Shown here in pieces: positions 20,598-32,912 of a stretch of DNA of 64,000 nt (position 1 is the first letter of the stretch; every line of letters starts with the position of its first letter). The stretch is taken from the NCBI GenBank assembly GCA_936450465.1, contig OW388300.1, positions 44,734,358 through 44,798,357 on the forward strand, read 5' to 3'. This DNA is from Gibbula magus. Lineage: Eukaryota; Mollusca; Gastropoda; Trochida; Trochidae. A program made the position numbers and the translations under genes. The notes under the pieces were generated by a model. That model was not told where the DNA came from. It did not search any database and saw only the letters and a program-made list of their open reading frames with translations.

Positions 20598-21054
20598 TTT
20601 ATAAGAGTATAGCCCATTACCCCTACATCCCATATCCCCTACACTCCATTACCCCTACAATTAGTTAAAACAACACAAGCAGTTACCTGTCTGACATAAT
20701 GAACTCACCCTAACGAGTGATTAAAATGGAGTAGGAATGAAAGCGATTAAACTTAAGGGGATTACGGGAATTAAGATTTAGGAAAGAAGGAAGGGTTGTA
20801 GAAGGAAACTTTTTTTAAACACAAAAACACAGTTTCACTTAAACAATTTGAACATCATAACCATTGATACAGCGGATATGTTTAATGGAATGTTTTCAAA
20901 TAAAATCACAATAATCAAATATCGGTAAAATAAATTAGCTATATAATGTCTGCAATGTGTTTCTCTGTAGGCGATATTTAAGACTTCACAGACAATTACA
21001 ATGTAAGTAACTTTCAAACCATGATAAGAGAGAACCCCGTATTCCATTAGCTCA

Positions 21055-21345
21055 TAACTTATGCAAGAGACCCTTATGCCAAACCCTGTCAAACGCTTTA
21101 CTAATATCACAAAATACAGCACGCACCTCCTTGCCACTATCCATCGTCTTGGCTATATAGTCATATAAATGAGTGTGCTGGCATGAAGTAGTATCACCAG
21201 ACGTAAAACCTGACTCTAATGAAGTGATGGTTTTATTATCTTAGAAGAAATTTGATACATGTTTAAAAACAAACTTTTCAAATACTTTTGATAAACAACT
21301 TGTAAGTGAAACAGGTCGGTAATTGGTACAATTACTGTCCCTGGT
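21055..21345 (-). pseudogene. LINE reverse transcriptase fragment (Jockey/CR1-like)
   Basis: Minus-strand translation reads SRDSNCTNYRPVSLTSCLSK and then VFEKFVFKHVSNFF. After a break it continues SLESGFTSGDTTSCQHTHLY, then VRAVFCDISKAFDRVWHKGL. These are the RT NYRP and first catalytic Asp (DISKAFD) motifs. This lineage differs from the LINE at 433-5282, which has NYRGITLL. Only a truncated piece is present. Confidence 0.85.
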
Positions 21346-21432
21346 GACAGGCAGCGGCTACTACATAATTAGGCTGTGAAAGCTCAGTGGCTTGTAATCA
21401 GCATATTGCATAATCATCTGTGTGTTGACCTT

Positions 21433-21875
21433 GCTCAGTGCACATACTGACAAGTGGTAAGTGAGCGAGACGTATCTCGTTACATTTCTCTCTCAATATA
21501 CATGGAAACATAAAATAAAGATATATTTAAGATATATTAATAAACATAATTGTAAACGCACGCCCATCCAAACATCAACTTTCACGCTCATTCTGCAAAC
21601 CCCACATAACATCCACACGCAGCAGAACAACGCACAGATCATACGAATACACATTTCTTAATATACACATTCAAACACAGGTACATCAGTACTACAAAGT
21701 GCATATCCACTAAATGTACTGTACTCAGCTTCAGTCAAATTGTACGTAAAGGCTTATGAGTAATTGCTATAATCATTGGATGTTCTATGTGTATTTCATG
21801 CAACCATGCGTATACATCGAGACGTTTAAAGCTGCTAGTTTATGCATGGGCTGAGAAAAATGTAAGAAATAACAC
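21433..21875 (+). repeat. segmental duplication copy A, distal block
   Basis: From GCTCAGTGCACATACTG to TGTAAGAAATAACA this stretch is colinear with 32437-32900. The 18942-21432 interval is replaced in copy B by only about 380 bp of unrelated sequence. This block therefore shows that the duplication unit extends to about 21875. Confidence 0.85.
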
Positions 21876-22292
21876 AAAGGATTAAATGACATACGCTATA
21901 ACGTAAGGATAACCAACATTCATCGGTTGCAATTGTCATGGAATTTTGATTCAGTTTCATGTACGGCAGACATTAGTAGAAACTGGATTGATACGGTCAC
22001 CTTAATCTTTCCGTCAATTGTCCGTAAACGAATTCTGAGTATTGAATTTACTTTCAGCCTTCATATCTTTAATGAGCGACACCTTGATATCTCAATCTCA
22101 TTAAAATTAGGAAATCACCAGACAATCAGTTTTCTCATTGAACATGGAAACAGGTGTCAGTTGATCCCCATTTACTCAATTAATAATCTCCTCTGACCAC
22201 GTTGCTTGTTCACACCTTCACAACATCTCATCTGTTCAGAGCGTTTGAGAGGACGAAAACAGGTTTTCAGGTATCGCTCCTGTGACCTGTGT
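21876..22292. other. spacer between duplication copies A and B
   Basis: Unique-looking sequence with no gene that I can support. It separates the distal end of copy A from the satellite that begins copy B. Confidence 0.5.
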
Positions 22293-25200
22293 TCTGTGCA
22301 AGAATTACCTGCACTCAACCAGATGTAGTATCAGCTTTAGAATTCCCTGTACTCAATCAGATGTAGGTATCAGCTTTTGAATTACCTGCACTCCACCAGA
22401 TGTAGGTATCAGCTTTAGTATTACCTGTACTCAACCAGATGTAGGTATCAGCTTTAGTATTACCTGTACTCAACCATATGTAGGTATCAGCTTTAGTATT
22501 ACCTGTACTCAACCAGATATACGTATCAGCTTTAGTATTACCTGTACTCCACCATATGTAGGTATCAGCTATAGAATTACCTGTACTCAACCAGATGTAG
22601 GTATCAGCTATAGAATTACCTGTACTCATCAAGATGTAGGTATCAGCTTTAGTATTACCTGTACTCATCAAGATGTAGGTATCAGCTTTAGAATTACCTG
22701 TACTCAACCATATATAGGTATCACCTTAGAATTACCTGCACTCAACCAGATGTAGTATCAGCTTTAGAATTCCCTGTACTCATTCAGATGTAGGTATCAG
22801 CTTTTGAATTACCTGTACTCAACCAGATGTAGGTATCAGCTTTAGAATTACCTGCACTCAACCAGATGTAGGTATCAGCTTTAGTATTACCTGTACTCAA
22901 CCAGATGTAGGTATCAGCTTTAGTATTACCTGTACTCAACCATATGTAGGTATCAGCTTTAGTATTACCTGTACTCAACCAGATATACGTATCAGCTTTA
23001 GTATTACCTGTACTCCACCATATGTAGATATCAGCTATAGAATTACCTGTACTCAACCAGATGTAGGTATCAGCTATAGAATTACCTGTACTCATCAAGA
23101 TGTAGGTATCAGCTTTATTATTACCTGTACTCATCAAGATGTAGGTATCAGCTTTAGAATTACCTGTACTCATCAAGATGTAGGTATCAGCTTTAGTATT
23201 ACCTGTACTCAACCAGATGTAGGTATCAGCTTTAGTATTACCTGTACTCAACCAGATGTAGGTATCAGCTATAGAATTACCTGTACTCATCAAGATGTAG
23301 GTATCAGCTTTAGTATTACCTGTACTCAACCAGATGTAGGTATCAGCTTTAGTATTACCTGTACTCAACCATATGTAGGTATCAGCTTTAGTATTACCTG
23401 TACTCAACCAGATATACGTATCAGCTTTAGTATTACCTGTACTCCACCATATGTAGATATCAGCTATAGAATTACCTGTACTCAACCAGATGTAGGTATC
23501 AGCTATAGAATTACCTGTACTCATCAAGATGTAGGTATCAGCTTTAGTATTACCTGTACTCATCAAGATGTAGGTATCAGCTTTAGAATTACCTGTACTC
23601 AACCATATATAGGTATCAGCTTAGAATTACCTGCACTCAACCAGATGTAGTATCAGCTTTAGAATTACCTGCACTCATCAAGATGTAGGTATCAGCTTTT
23701 GAATTACCTGCACTCAACCAGATGTAGGTATCAGCTTTAGAATTACCTGCACTCAACCAGATGTAGGTATCCGCTTTAGACTTACCTGTACTCAACCAGA
23801 TATAGGTATCAGCTTTAGAATTACCTGTACTCAACCAGATGTAGGTATCAGCTTTAGTATTACCTGTATTTAACCAGATATAGGTATCAGCTATAGAATT
23901 ACCTGTACTCAACCAGATGTAGTTATCAGCTTTAGAATTACCTGCACTCAACCAGATGTAGGTATCAGCTTTAGAATTACCTGCACTCAACCAGATGTAG
24001 GTATCAGCTTTAGAATTACCTGCACCCAACCAGATATAGGTATCAGCTTTAGAATTACCTGCACCCAACCAGATATAGGTATCAGCTTTAGAATTACCTG
24101 CACTCAACCAGATATAGATATCAGCTTTAGAATTTCCTGGCACTCAACCAGATGTAGGTATCCGCTTTAGAATTACCTGTACTCAACCATATATAGGTAT
24201 CACCTTAGAATTACCTGCACTCAACCAGATGTAGTATCAGCTTTAGAATTCCCTGTACTCATTCAGATGTAGGTATCAGCTTTTGAATTACCTGTACTCA
24301 ACCAGATGTAGGTATCAGCTTTAGAATTACCTGCACTCAACCAGATGTAGGTATCAGCTTTAGTATTACCTGTACTCAACCAGATGTAGGTATCAGCTTT
24401 AGTATTACCTGTACTCAACCATATGTAGGTATCAGCTTTAGTATTACCTGTACTCAACCAGATATACGTATCAGCTTTAGTATTACCTGTACTCCACCAT
24501 ATGTAGATATCAGCTATAGAATTACCTGTACTCGACCAGATGTAGGTATCAGCTATAGAATTACCTGTACTCATCAAGATGTAGGTATCAGCTTTATTAT
24601 TACCTGTACTCATCAAGATGTAGGTATCAGCTTTAGAATTACCTGTACTCATCAAGATGTAGGTATCAGCTTTAGTATTACCTGTACTCAACCAGATGTA
24701 GGTATCAGCTTTAGTATTACCTGTACTCAACCAGATGTAGGTATCAGCTATAGAATTACCTGTACTCATCAAGATGTAGGTATCAGCTTTAGTATTACCT
24801 GTACTCAACCAGATGTAGGTATCAGCTTTAGTATTACCTGTACTCAACCATATGTAGGTATCAGCTTTAGTATTACCTGTACTCAACCAGATATACGTAT
24901 CAGCTTTAGTATTACCTGTACTCCACCATATGTAGATATCAGCTATAGAATTACCTGTACTCAACCAGATGTAGGTATCAGCTATAGAATTACCTGTACT
25001 CATCAAGATGTAGGTATCAGCTTTAGTATTACCTGTACTCATCAAGATGTAGGTATCAGCTTTAGAATTACCTGTACTCAACCATATATAGGTATCAGCT
25101 TAGAATTACCTGCACTCAACCAGATGTAGTATCAGCTTTAGAATTACCTGCACTCATCAAGATGTAGGTATCAGCTTTTGAATTACCTGCACTCAACCAG

Positions 25201-25712
25201 ATGTAGGTATCAGCTTTAGAATTACCTGCACTCAACCAGATGTAGGTATCCGCTTTAGACTTACCTGTACTCAACCAGATATAGGTATCAGCTTTAGAAT
25301 TACCTGTACTCAACCAGATGTAGGTATCAGCTTTAGTATTACCTGTATTTAACCAGATATAGGTATCAGCTATAGAATTACCTGTACTCAACCAGATGTA
25401 GTTATCAGCTTTAGAATTACCTGCACTCAACCAGATGTAGGTATCAGCTTTAGAATTACCTGCACTCAACCAGATGTAGGTATCAGCTTTAGAATTACCT
25501 GCACCCAACCAGATATAGGTATCAGCTTTAGAATTACCTGCACCCAACCAGATATAGGTATCAGCTTTAGAATTACCTGCACTCAACCAGATATAGATAT
25601 CAGCTTTAGAATTTCCTGGCACTCAACCAGATGTAGGTATCCGCTTTAGAATTACCTGCACTCAACCAGATATAGGTATCCGCTTTAGAATTTCCCGGCA
25701 CTCAACCAGATA
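22293..25712. repeat. 39-bp satellite, long array (copy B), nearly 90 units
   Basis: The consensus unit is ACCTGTACTCAACCAGATGT plus AGGTATCAGCTTTAGTATT (39 bp). Variant units have CATCAAGAT, CCATATGT or CACCCAACC. The minus strand reads as 13-aa repeats of the STGNTKADTYIWL type, broken wherever a unit is a base or more short. The array contains two adjacent, nearly identical 1479-bp blocks. Confidence 0.97.
22690..25648 (+). repeat. two adjacent 1479-bp higher-order blocks in the satellite
   Basis: Everything from about 22690 to 24168 recurs 1479 bp downstream (24169-25647), including irregular units such as the short TATAGGTATCACCTTAG. By eye I found one base difference (CTCAACCAG near 23054, CTCGACCAG near 24533). 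This is either a very recent duplication or an assembly artefact. Confidence 0.9.
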
Positions 25713-26899
25713 CAACTATCTAAGACTCTTAAGACTATATAAGCAAAATGTAGGAAGGAACTTTTAAGAAGAAACAGCCTGGATATTTATCAAAATGAAT
25801 TTATCGGATAGAATAACCTAGAGATTTAACGGAATGAATTTTTCGGAAGGAATAACCTAGAGATTTATCAGAATGAATTTATCAGAAGGAATAACCTGAA
25901 GATTTCATGGAATGAACTTATCGGAAGAAATAACCTGGAAATTTATCAGAAGAACCTTTGAAAACTTGAATTCTAAATAATTTAATTTTCTTACCAATTT
26001 ATCAGCATCATATATGTACTAAGATAAACATATTTGAAGAGAAGCGATGAATACAGAGTATATGTTTAAAGCATATTCTAATGAAAATGAAAATCTAAAT
26101 TGTCATCATTTGAAAATTAAATTCAAATTGAACAAAAAAAACTTCAATTTAGTTAATCGGTGTGACGCAAATCGGTAATAACTGAACTCAAATAAACTAT
26201 CAAAGTGAAATTATGATTTCGATTATTTTGCAAAATATAACTAAATTGAAATAAGTTTTATATGTTTAGTCATCTTTTTTTAAAATCTTTTACACAAAAA
26301 ACTTATGATTATATTATACATTATATATTGAATCCCAATTGGCCACGGAGACTCAAAAGAGTCACTGGTTTTGGAGAAAAAGTCGAAAAAGAGGAACGTT
26401 AACGGACTGACACACGGGTGGACGGACGCCATTCCATGCCATAATCCCATCGGGCCTTTAAGAATTTACCATTGCAACATCCGCATGCAACATATTACTT
26501 AATGTTAACCCAAAAAGCCTACAAAAGATATTGCTGGTGTGGGATGTGACAATGGAGAGTGTATGTATAATAGTACAGAGCCTCACATAGAAAGGTAAAA
26601 AGAAATCAAGCCAAATTCATTTAGTTTTTAAAAAATCCTCATCCCCCTTTGACGTAAGTGTACAATGCATAATTCATAAAGTATAAGTTGGGAGATTCAG
26701 TGAATGTTCTCGTCAATTAGTGTTATAATACTAGACCAACAGTTTAATTGTTGACGGAAAATAGGATCCATACGAAATGTTTAGTCCCGAGAAAGTAGTG
26801 AAATATCATGAGAATTATAGTTATTTTTTGGTGTCACATTAACAGGAATAAGATTATTTATATACGTTGGTGCCATATTAGTTTGTTTTTTATTTTTTA

Positions 26900-27090
26900 A
26901 AAAGACTGAGTTTACGCTTTCTCCTACGTTCTGCTAAAGTTTCCCATCTTGTTTCATAATATAGATATTCATGGTGAGCATATCTTGGCAATCCCGTTAC
27001 AATCTTGCTGCTTCTAGTTGCAGCTGTTTTATTTATTTGCCCGATATTGAGCACACCCATCCCATACTTCGCAAGCATATACAAAACGTT
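26900..27090 (-). pseudogene. LINE ORF2 C-terminal fragment (copy B)
   Basis: Duplicate of the fragment at 15120-15320. The minus strand again gives IVTGLPRYAHHEYLYYET and then RWETLAERRRKRKLSLF, and here the RRRKRK stretch stays in one frame. It is a decayed part of a LINE and carries no catalytic motif. Confidence 0.75.
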
Positions 27091-27745
27091 GTCTAATGAC
27101 AGGATATTACATAAATTATATTCAACACAGAGCGTGTTAACAAAAACATAAGCTTATGTTAGAGAAGATATAAGTGGTGATGCTAGTGATGCTTTGAAAC
27201 GTTTACCACCGATGTTTATGACTGTCAACTCAATTAACACTGACACTGTTATACTAGAGATTGAGAACACCGATATCCCTTTGCATACTTGACTCAGATT
27301 TGTCATGCATCAGGAGTCAGTATTATATAAAGCCAGCGCTTTGTCCATGCTCGCAATCCTTGAATTTAATTCATATCTCATGTCTCAGTGTTTGGCAGAG
27401 AAAAACCCTTCAAATTATCAGTTCATTCAGCAGTAAGCTGCTCACCCACCCAAAGGGCCATTATGGTTTTAACATATTTTTATTCATGAAATGAATTGGG
27501 ATTGGTGAACAAACCTTATATTAACACCGCTCCCATACAACATATGATAAAAGAATGAAATACAAAGTGACGTCAATGATAAAGATTATTATAAATAACA
27601 GAATGTATACATGCTCCAATTAGGTTAACAGTAATATTATCTAGTAATCAATCATAGAAAATTGTGTTTGGAATGGTTTATCAACCCATTATTGCTGAAC
27701 TTCACTGATAGCTATCGACTGAGGCGGAGGGTGTATGATCAGTTG

Positions 27746-29593
27746 GTTAGGTCTCATACTGCCTACAGTCCCAATCTGCCTACATCCCACTCTGCCTACA
27801 AAATATAGTGTAGGCAGTTTGAGAAATGATTTTTTTCCCATAGCATAATGGAACAACCCATTTTCCAGTTACTAACATCACGACAGAGTTGCACTCATAC
27901 AGAAACAGTTAACCTGTTTAGTTAGTATTACAAATAATCATGTCAGAGTACGTACATTCTTGCATCTACTAACCATTTTACTAACAGCTTATCTGTATTT
28001 ATAGGAGTCAATTTTTAAAAATGTGTAAATTTCAAGGAGATAAATTGGTTTAAACAATATTTATTCAGGTACTCAGGTACAGGGGGATCAATAAACAGGG
28101 TTTTCCCTATATAAAAGACTCTCCCCAAAAGAACAACACACCAGGATAATAACATCATCAATACCAGCAACATGTGTACATCGATGTAGAAAAACACAAC
28201 ATTTTAAGAGATATTCATGATAAGCGTTTGCTAAGAGAAATAAACTTATGAACAGACTGGATTATGTGTGATTTGACAGGTTGTTGTTACCAAATAGTAC
28301 CGTATTTAGGTCGTAACCATTAACATAAAAGAAGCTTACATGGCGGATATGTGTATAATTTCGACATATGAATAGATAATGATGACTGTGCATCTTCATA
28401 CGCATGACCACAGGAACATCGTGAATCATCAATAAATTCATGTTCAATGAACGATTACAGTGATAATTGACTTCTTTAAAAATAACAAACTCTCATTATT
28501 ATATTATGAACATATTTTGGAGAAAATGAGTTTAGTGAGTATAGGAAATGTATCTTTATTATTTTTAACTAATTGATAGAGTAACAATAACTAATATTTT
28601 TCAGCAAATAGATGGGACATGAAATTTACACATTTTTTAAATTGACTCATACAATTATACAGAAACAGTTAACATGTTAAATTAGCATAACAAAAGTTAT
28701 GTTAGAGAAGGATCAACTGAATCCCTGTATCTTCTCACTGACATGTTTTCTTTACTTAAACAAAGACTGTAAACTTGTTTATTTAGTATTACAAATAATC
28801 AGTTGACAAATAAAGATATTTGGAACCGATAATTTGGTTGAGTTCATTTTTAGAGGTAGAACAGGTCAGCATCATCCTCGATAATCCAGCGCTATTGTTC
28901 CGATAAATCTACACACAAGCGCTGGAAAACAGTAAGGGTATTTACCCCTAACCTAGTTACCTCCCTTCGCAATGACTCAGCGTAACGCTTGCTTTCTAAC
29001 AACCAATGAGATCACTTGAAATCAAGAGTGAAATAACAAGCACTCTCGTGTCAGGATCTTGGCTTTCGCAGATGATTGGGAACGCCTGGTAGCACAGGGA
29101 TTTTAATCATTTACCTCCACCCGTTTTGATGGACATGAATACACCCTTCTTCTCGTACAGACTTCTTAAAACTTTTTTTTGAGTTTCTGTCAGGTTTTCT
29201 ACGCTGAATTTGTTACAAACTTATCGTAATCGAGTGAGTCGGCCGCCGCTATGTTTGATTCTATAAACAGCGGTAGTGATGCGTTTTGATTGGTCGAGTT
29301 GTTTACGCAGTTAGTGTCTGCGTTTCGTTTCTGATTGGATAACATGGACCCAAGAGGAGGTAACTAGGTTAGGGATAAATACCCTTACTGTTTTCCAGCG
29401 CTTGTGTGTAGATTTATCGGAACAATAGCGCTGGATTATCGAGGATGAGGTCAGCATATAACCCTGACTTCCTGATCACTGGACCTCAACATGTTGTTAT
29501 AAGCTGTAGGCAGATTGGGACTGTAGGCAGTATGGGACGCTACCGTTATAAGCTGTAGGCAGATTTGGACTGTAGGCAGTATGGGACGCTACC
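27746..29593. mobile_element. 1.85-kb DNA-transposon-like insertion with 8-9 bp target-site duplication
   Basis: GATCAGTTG at 27737-27745 is repeated at 29594-29602, and copy A holds the single, unoccupied site. The left end reads GTTAGGTCTCATACTGCCTA. The right end, in reverse complement, reads GGTAGCGTCCCATACTGCCT. The right terminus is itself tandemly doubled (two units of about 50 bp, 29496-29593). No transposase ORF is visible. An 8-bp reading of the duplication would fit hAT, and 9 bp would fit Mutator-like elements. A second element is nested inside. Confidence 0.88.
28873..29447. mobile_element. foldback element with 92-bp inverted ends and 10-bp target-site duplication
   Basis: The arms at 28873-28964 and 29356-29447 begin CATCCTCGATAATCCAGCGC and pair with one mismatch in 92 bp. 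AGGTCAGCAT flanks both sides (28863-28872 and 29448-29457). A 9-10 bp duplication and very long arms are typical of Mutator-like nonautonomous elements. It is nested within the 27746-29593 insertion and is therefore younger than it. No coding capacity was seen. Confidence 0.92.
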
Positions 29594-29822
29594 GATCAGT
29601 TGATAACAGAAATATGATCATTACAGATTTCAGATAATTCATTGCAAAAACTACCATGAACAATGATATTGTTAATAGTAAATAAATAATAGTATTTCCC
29701 TCTGAATGAAGATAATTACTTCGTGACGTTCAACAATAACTGTATAATAAGGTGACAACTACTGACTAATCAGATTATATTCAACGACTACTACCACCAA
29801 ATTTTAACTCAACGTAGAAATA

Positions 29823-30175
29823 GAGGATACTAAACGACCTTCTTTTTAATACCATTTTTATTAAACGAGTTAATGATTTTGTATAAAACGAGCGAAAGCG
29901 AGTTTGATACCAATAATTCACGAGTTTAATAAAATGGTATTAAATAGAAGGAAGTTTAGTATTCTGTTTATTACTCGTCCACCTATAATCCAGCGAAATA
30001 GCCGACATAGCTCTGAAACTATGATTCCCGCAAGTTCGATACTACTGTGACGACGTTACTCCCAGTGTGACGTCATAACCTCGAACTATTGTGACGTCAT
30101 ACGTGCGGCGGTATTACACTAGTTTAATATTGCCGTATTAATATTACATTGCAGTATCTTACACGGGCGAGTAAT
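29823..30175 (+). mobile_element. composite MITE with internal hairpin, copy 1 (absent from copy A)
   Basis: Flanked by AAATA (29818-29822 and 30176-30180); copy A has the single AAATATTTTATTT site near 16207. Bases 29823-29964 form a hairpin (ACTAAACGACCTTC, with AATACCATTTTTATT repeated inverted). A second dyad, TTTATTACTCG / CGAGTAATAAA, bounds the right part, which carries TGACGTCA sites. An inverted copy lies at 61810-62150. Confidence 0.82.
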
Positions 30176-30180
30176 AAATA

Positions 30181-31173
30181 TTTTATTTAAATGACTATGT
30201 GATATGTAAATATGTTTATAGCTATATTTTATCTGCCGTTTACAGGCTTTTATTCAATTTTACATATTCTTAGTATGTCTGTTAACTGTATTTTATGCAT
30301 TTTCAAGGATATTTACCTTCATTTTAATTTATATGTGAAAGTGTCTCTCATAAATCGCTGGGATTGGTTGATGTTAAACAAGTGAGACAAAAACAAATCT
30401 TCTGTCTGGCTATGCACCCTAGCTATATCGCATCATTGCACACGCTAACCCACCTAACAACGAGTGTTCAGTTTCAATTGGTTTGTACGGAAAGGCTTTA
30501 CAGTAATTGTTACGACAAACCATGCTTATCAGTTGAGAATTTTGGGCTGTGTCACTTTATCCTCAAAGGTATGTACGGACGGACATCCATCCAATAGTTT
30601 AAATGCAGTCATGGCGTAGTGACGTTAACATCTCATCTAAAGGAATTAATTGTGCTATCATTAAAGATTTCCTATACTACCAACGCTTGAATCTGATAAA
30701 TGAAAGTAAGTAAGTCCATCTCTCCGGAGAGAAGAGGCGTAGAAGGCTGTAGTAGTGTGTACACCCTCGTTAGCCAATAGATATTCTGAATTGTAAATTT
30801 GGTGACCCTGTGGCCCCAATTAAGAACCCTTAAAAGTTGTGTACAGACTATTTAAACTCATCACATTGCCTGTTCTCTCTAAGCCTTAGTTAGATCAGTG
30901 CTGCCAGTGCTTAGGAACCAATCAGGGATTTTATCTATTGTTTCCTAGCTATCTTGTTTTCTCGTAATAACCCCTAATCATTATCTCAGTGGGTTTTTCT
31001 TTCGATAATAACCACATATGAGGGTTTTATTGTGAAAGTAAGTGTTTAGTTTTGAAAGTACAACCTTAAATATGACTAAGAATTATTTGCCAGACTATCA
31101 AACCTTTTTTTTCACAACTCTATTCCCACCAATAAGAATCGAAAAGTATACAAAAATAACTTTTTCAGAGTGA
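30181..31173. other. noncoding part of duplication copy B
   Basis: Colinear with 16203-18063 minus the two copy-A insertions. No gene is supported. Confidence 0.5.
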
Positions 31174-31247
31174 AGATGGCGGGAATCGAACTTGATACAC
31201 TATGCTCTTCAAACCGGACGCTCTACCTCCACGCTACCGAGGAAGCC
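31174..31247 (-). repeat. tRNA-like sequence (copy B)
   Basis: Duplicate of 18064-18138 with few changes. The B box GTTCGATTCC is conserved. As in copy A, I see no convincing anticodon stem. Confidence 0.55.
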
Positions 31248-31416
31248 GAAAGAACCGTGTGGATTTCTTCTTTTTACAGTCATACTTTCTCTGCCTCTAT
31301 ATATTTTGACGTTTAACAGTTATAAATTTAAACAACACTACCCCTCATTCTTCTGCTGTAAGAAAACTTCAATATACGATAAGCGCTCGGATTAATGTTT
31401 TACGGTATCTAAGTTA

Positions 31417-31577
31417 GATAAACCATTCTACCTCGGTTATGCTTGGGATTGAAAATCCTCGTTAAGAAAGTTTCGGGAAAGTAAGACCTCAAGCTTCGCT
31501 TTCGATCTTACTTCCCGCTCAGCATTCTTACCTCGGGTTTTACAATCCCAAGCATAACCTCTGCATCGTGTTTTATC
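31417..31577. mobile_element. hairpin element (copy B)
   Basis: Counterpart of 18301-18461. The inverted arms around GGTTATGCTTGGGATTG and CAATCCCAAGCATAACC are retained. Confidence 0.65.
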
Positions 31578-31627
31578 CTACACTTAGTGACAGCAGGGAC
31601 ATTATATAGATATATTATATGATATGT

Positions 31628-32050
31628 GTAATGGTTCGAGGGGAATCCAAACTCTTACTTTTACCTAAGACAATAAAGTCTTATATATTAGTTTAGCGAA
31701 AGATGAATAGTTTTCTGATGCGTCTGCGTCAAGCTGGTATTTTAGGGGAAAGTAGCCAGCATGTAATACGCTCGTACTTTGCAGTTGAAATAGCGAGTCA
31801 GTCCGCCATCTTGTCTGTAAGGAGCATAGATGATATGGGTAATGGTTCGAGGGGAATCCAAAACTTTTACTTTTACCTAAGGCAATAAATTCTTAAATAT
31901 TATTTTAGCGAAAGATGAATAGTTTTCTGATGCGTCTGCGTCAAGCTGGTATTTTAGGGGAAAGTAGCCAGCATGTAATACGCTCGTACTTTGCAGTTAA
32001 AATAGCGAGTCAGTCCGCCATCTTGTCTACACAGAACATGGAGAATATGT
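31628..32050. repeat. 210-bp tandem doublet (copy B)
   Basis: Two direct units matching the doublet at 18510-18935, each with GATGCGTCTGCGTCAAGCTG and ending near CCGCCATCTTGTCT. Confidence 0.85.
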
Positions 32051-32436
32051 TACTATGCAGAGTTTAAAACATTTATACAACCTGAATTGTATTTATCTTC
32101 TTTAACATCTATACATCTACGCAGAATTGTAACTATGTTTAGGTGTAATGGACATAACTTTAAGGATAAAGCTGCACGTTTTTCTAAACAGCCACATAAT
32201 GAAATTACCACATGCAGCTACTTTAACCTATGAATACCATGTACTTTTGGAATGTCCATAATATTCATGTTCAAGATGTAAAATTTACCTCTTTATTTAT
32301 ATAAGCACCCAACAAAAGTCAAAACTGACCTCCATACAGAAAGTTATGTATCATCTATTAAAAATAGGCCAATTAATGCCAAATTTGTAGTTTATATATA
32401 GTAAATTTGGTTGTGGTGTTTTACCATTACATGCAC

Positions 32437-32912
32437 GCTCAGTGCACATACTGGTGACAAGTGGTCTGTGAGCGAGACGTATCTCGTTACATTTGTCTCT
32501 CAATATACATGGTAACATAAAATAAAGATATATTTAAGATACATTGAATATATTTTTGATAAACATAATTGTAAATGCACGCCTATCCAAACATCAACTT
32601 TCACGCTCATTCTGCAAACCCACCATAGCATCCACACGCAGCAGAACAACGCACAGATCATACGAATACACATTTTTTAATATACACATTCAAACACAGG
32701 TACATCAGTACTACGTATACAAAGTGCATATCCACTAAACTTATTGTACTCAGCTGCAGTCAAATTGTACGTAGGGGCTTATGAGTAATTGTTATAATCA
32801 TTGGATGTTCTTTGTGTATTTCATGCAACCATGCGTATACATTGGGACGTTTAAAGCTCCTACTTTATGCATGGGCTGAGAAAAAATGTAAGAAATAACA
32901 TACATAGACCTA
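32437..32912 (+). repeat. segmental duplication copy B, distal block
   Basis: Colinear with 21433-21875 (GAGCGAGACGTATCTCGTTA and following). Small indels separate the copies, including about 16 extra bases near 32545. It marks the right edge of the duplicated region. Confidence 0.85.

Larger units (their letters stand above)
25700..32056 (+). repeat. segmental duplication copy B, main block
   Basis: Colinear with 13370-18941. The B-only insertions are 27746-29593 and 29823-30175. B lacks the A insertions at 16781-17128 and 17450-17898. The right edge is at TATGTTACTAT, after which A and B diverge until 32437. Confidence 0.9.

Noticed and set aside
22357..25622. Minus-strand ORFs of 116-272 codons with 13-aa repeats (STGNTKADTYIWL type)
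   Set aside because: They are the direct translation of a 39-bp satellite, start and stop wherever a unit is irregular, and have no start context, splice sites or non-repeat domain.
22293..25712. CRISPR-like array of 39-bp repeats
   Set aside because: Units are contiguous with no unique spacers, and the surroundings are eukaryotic repeat DNA.
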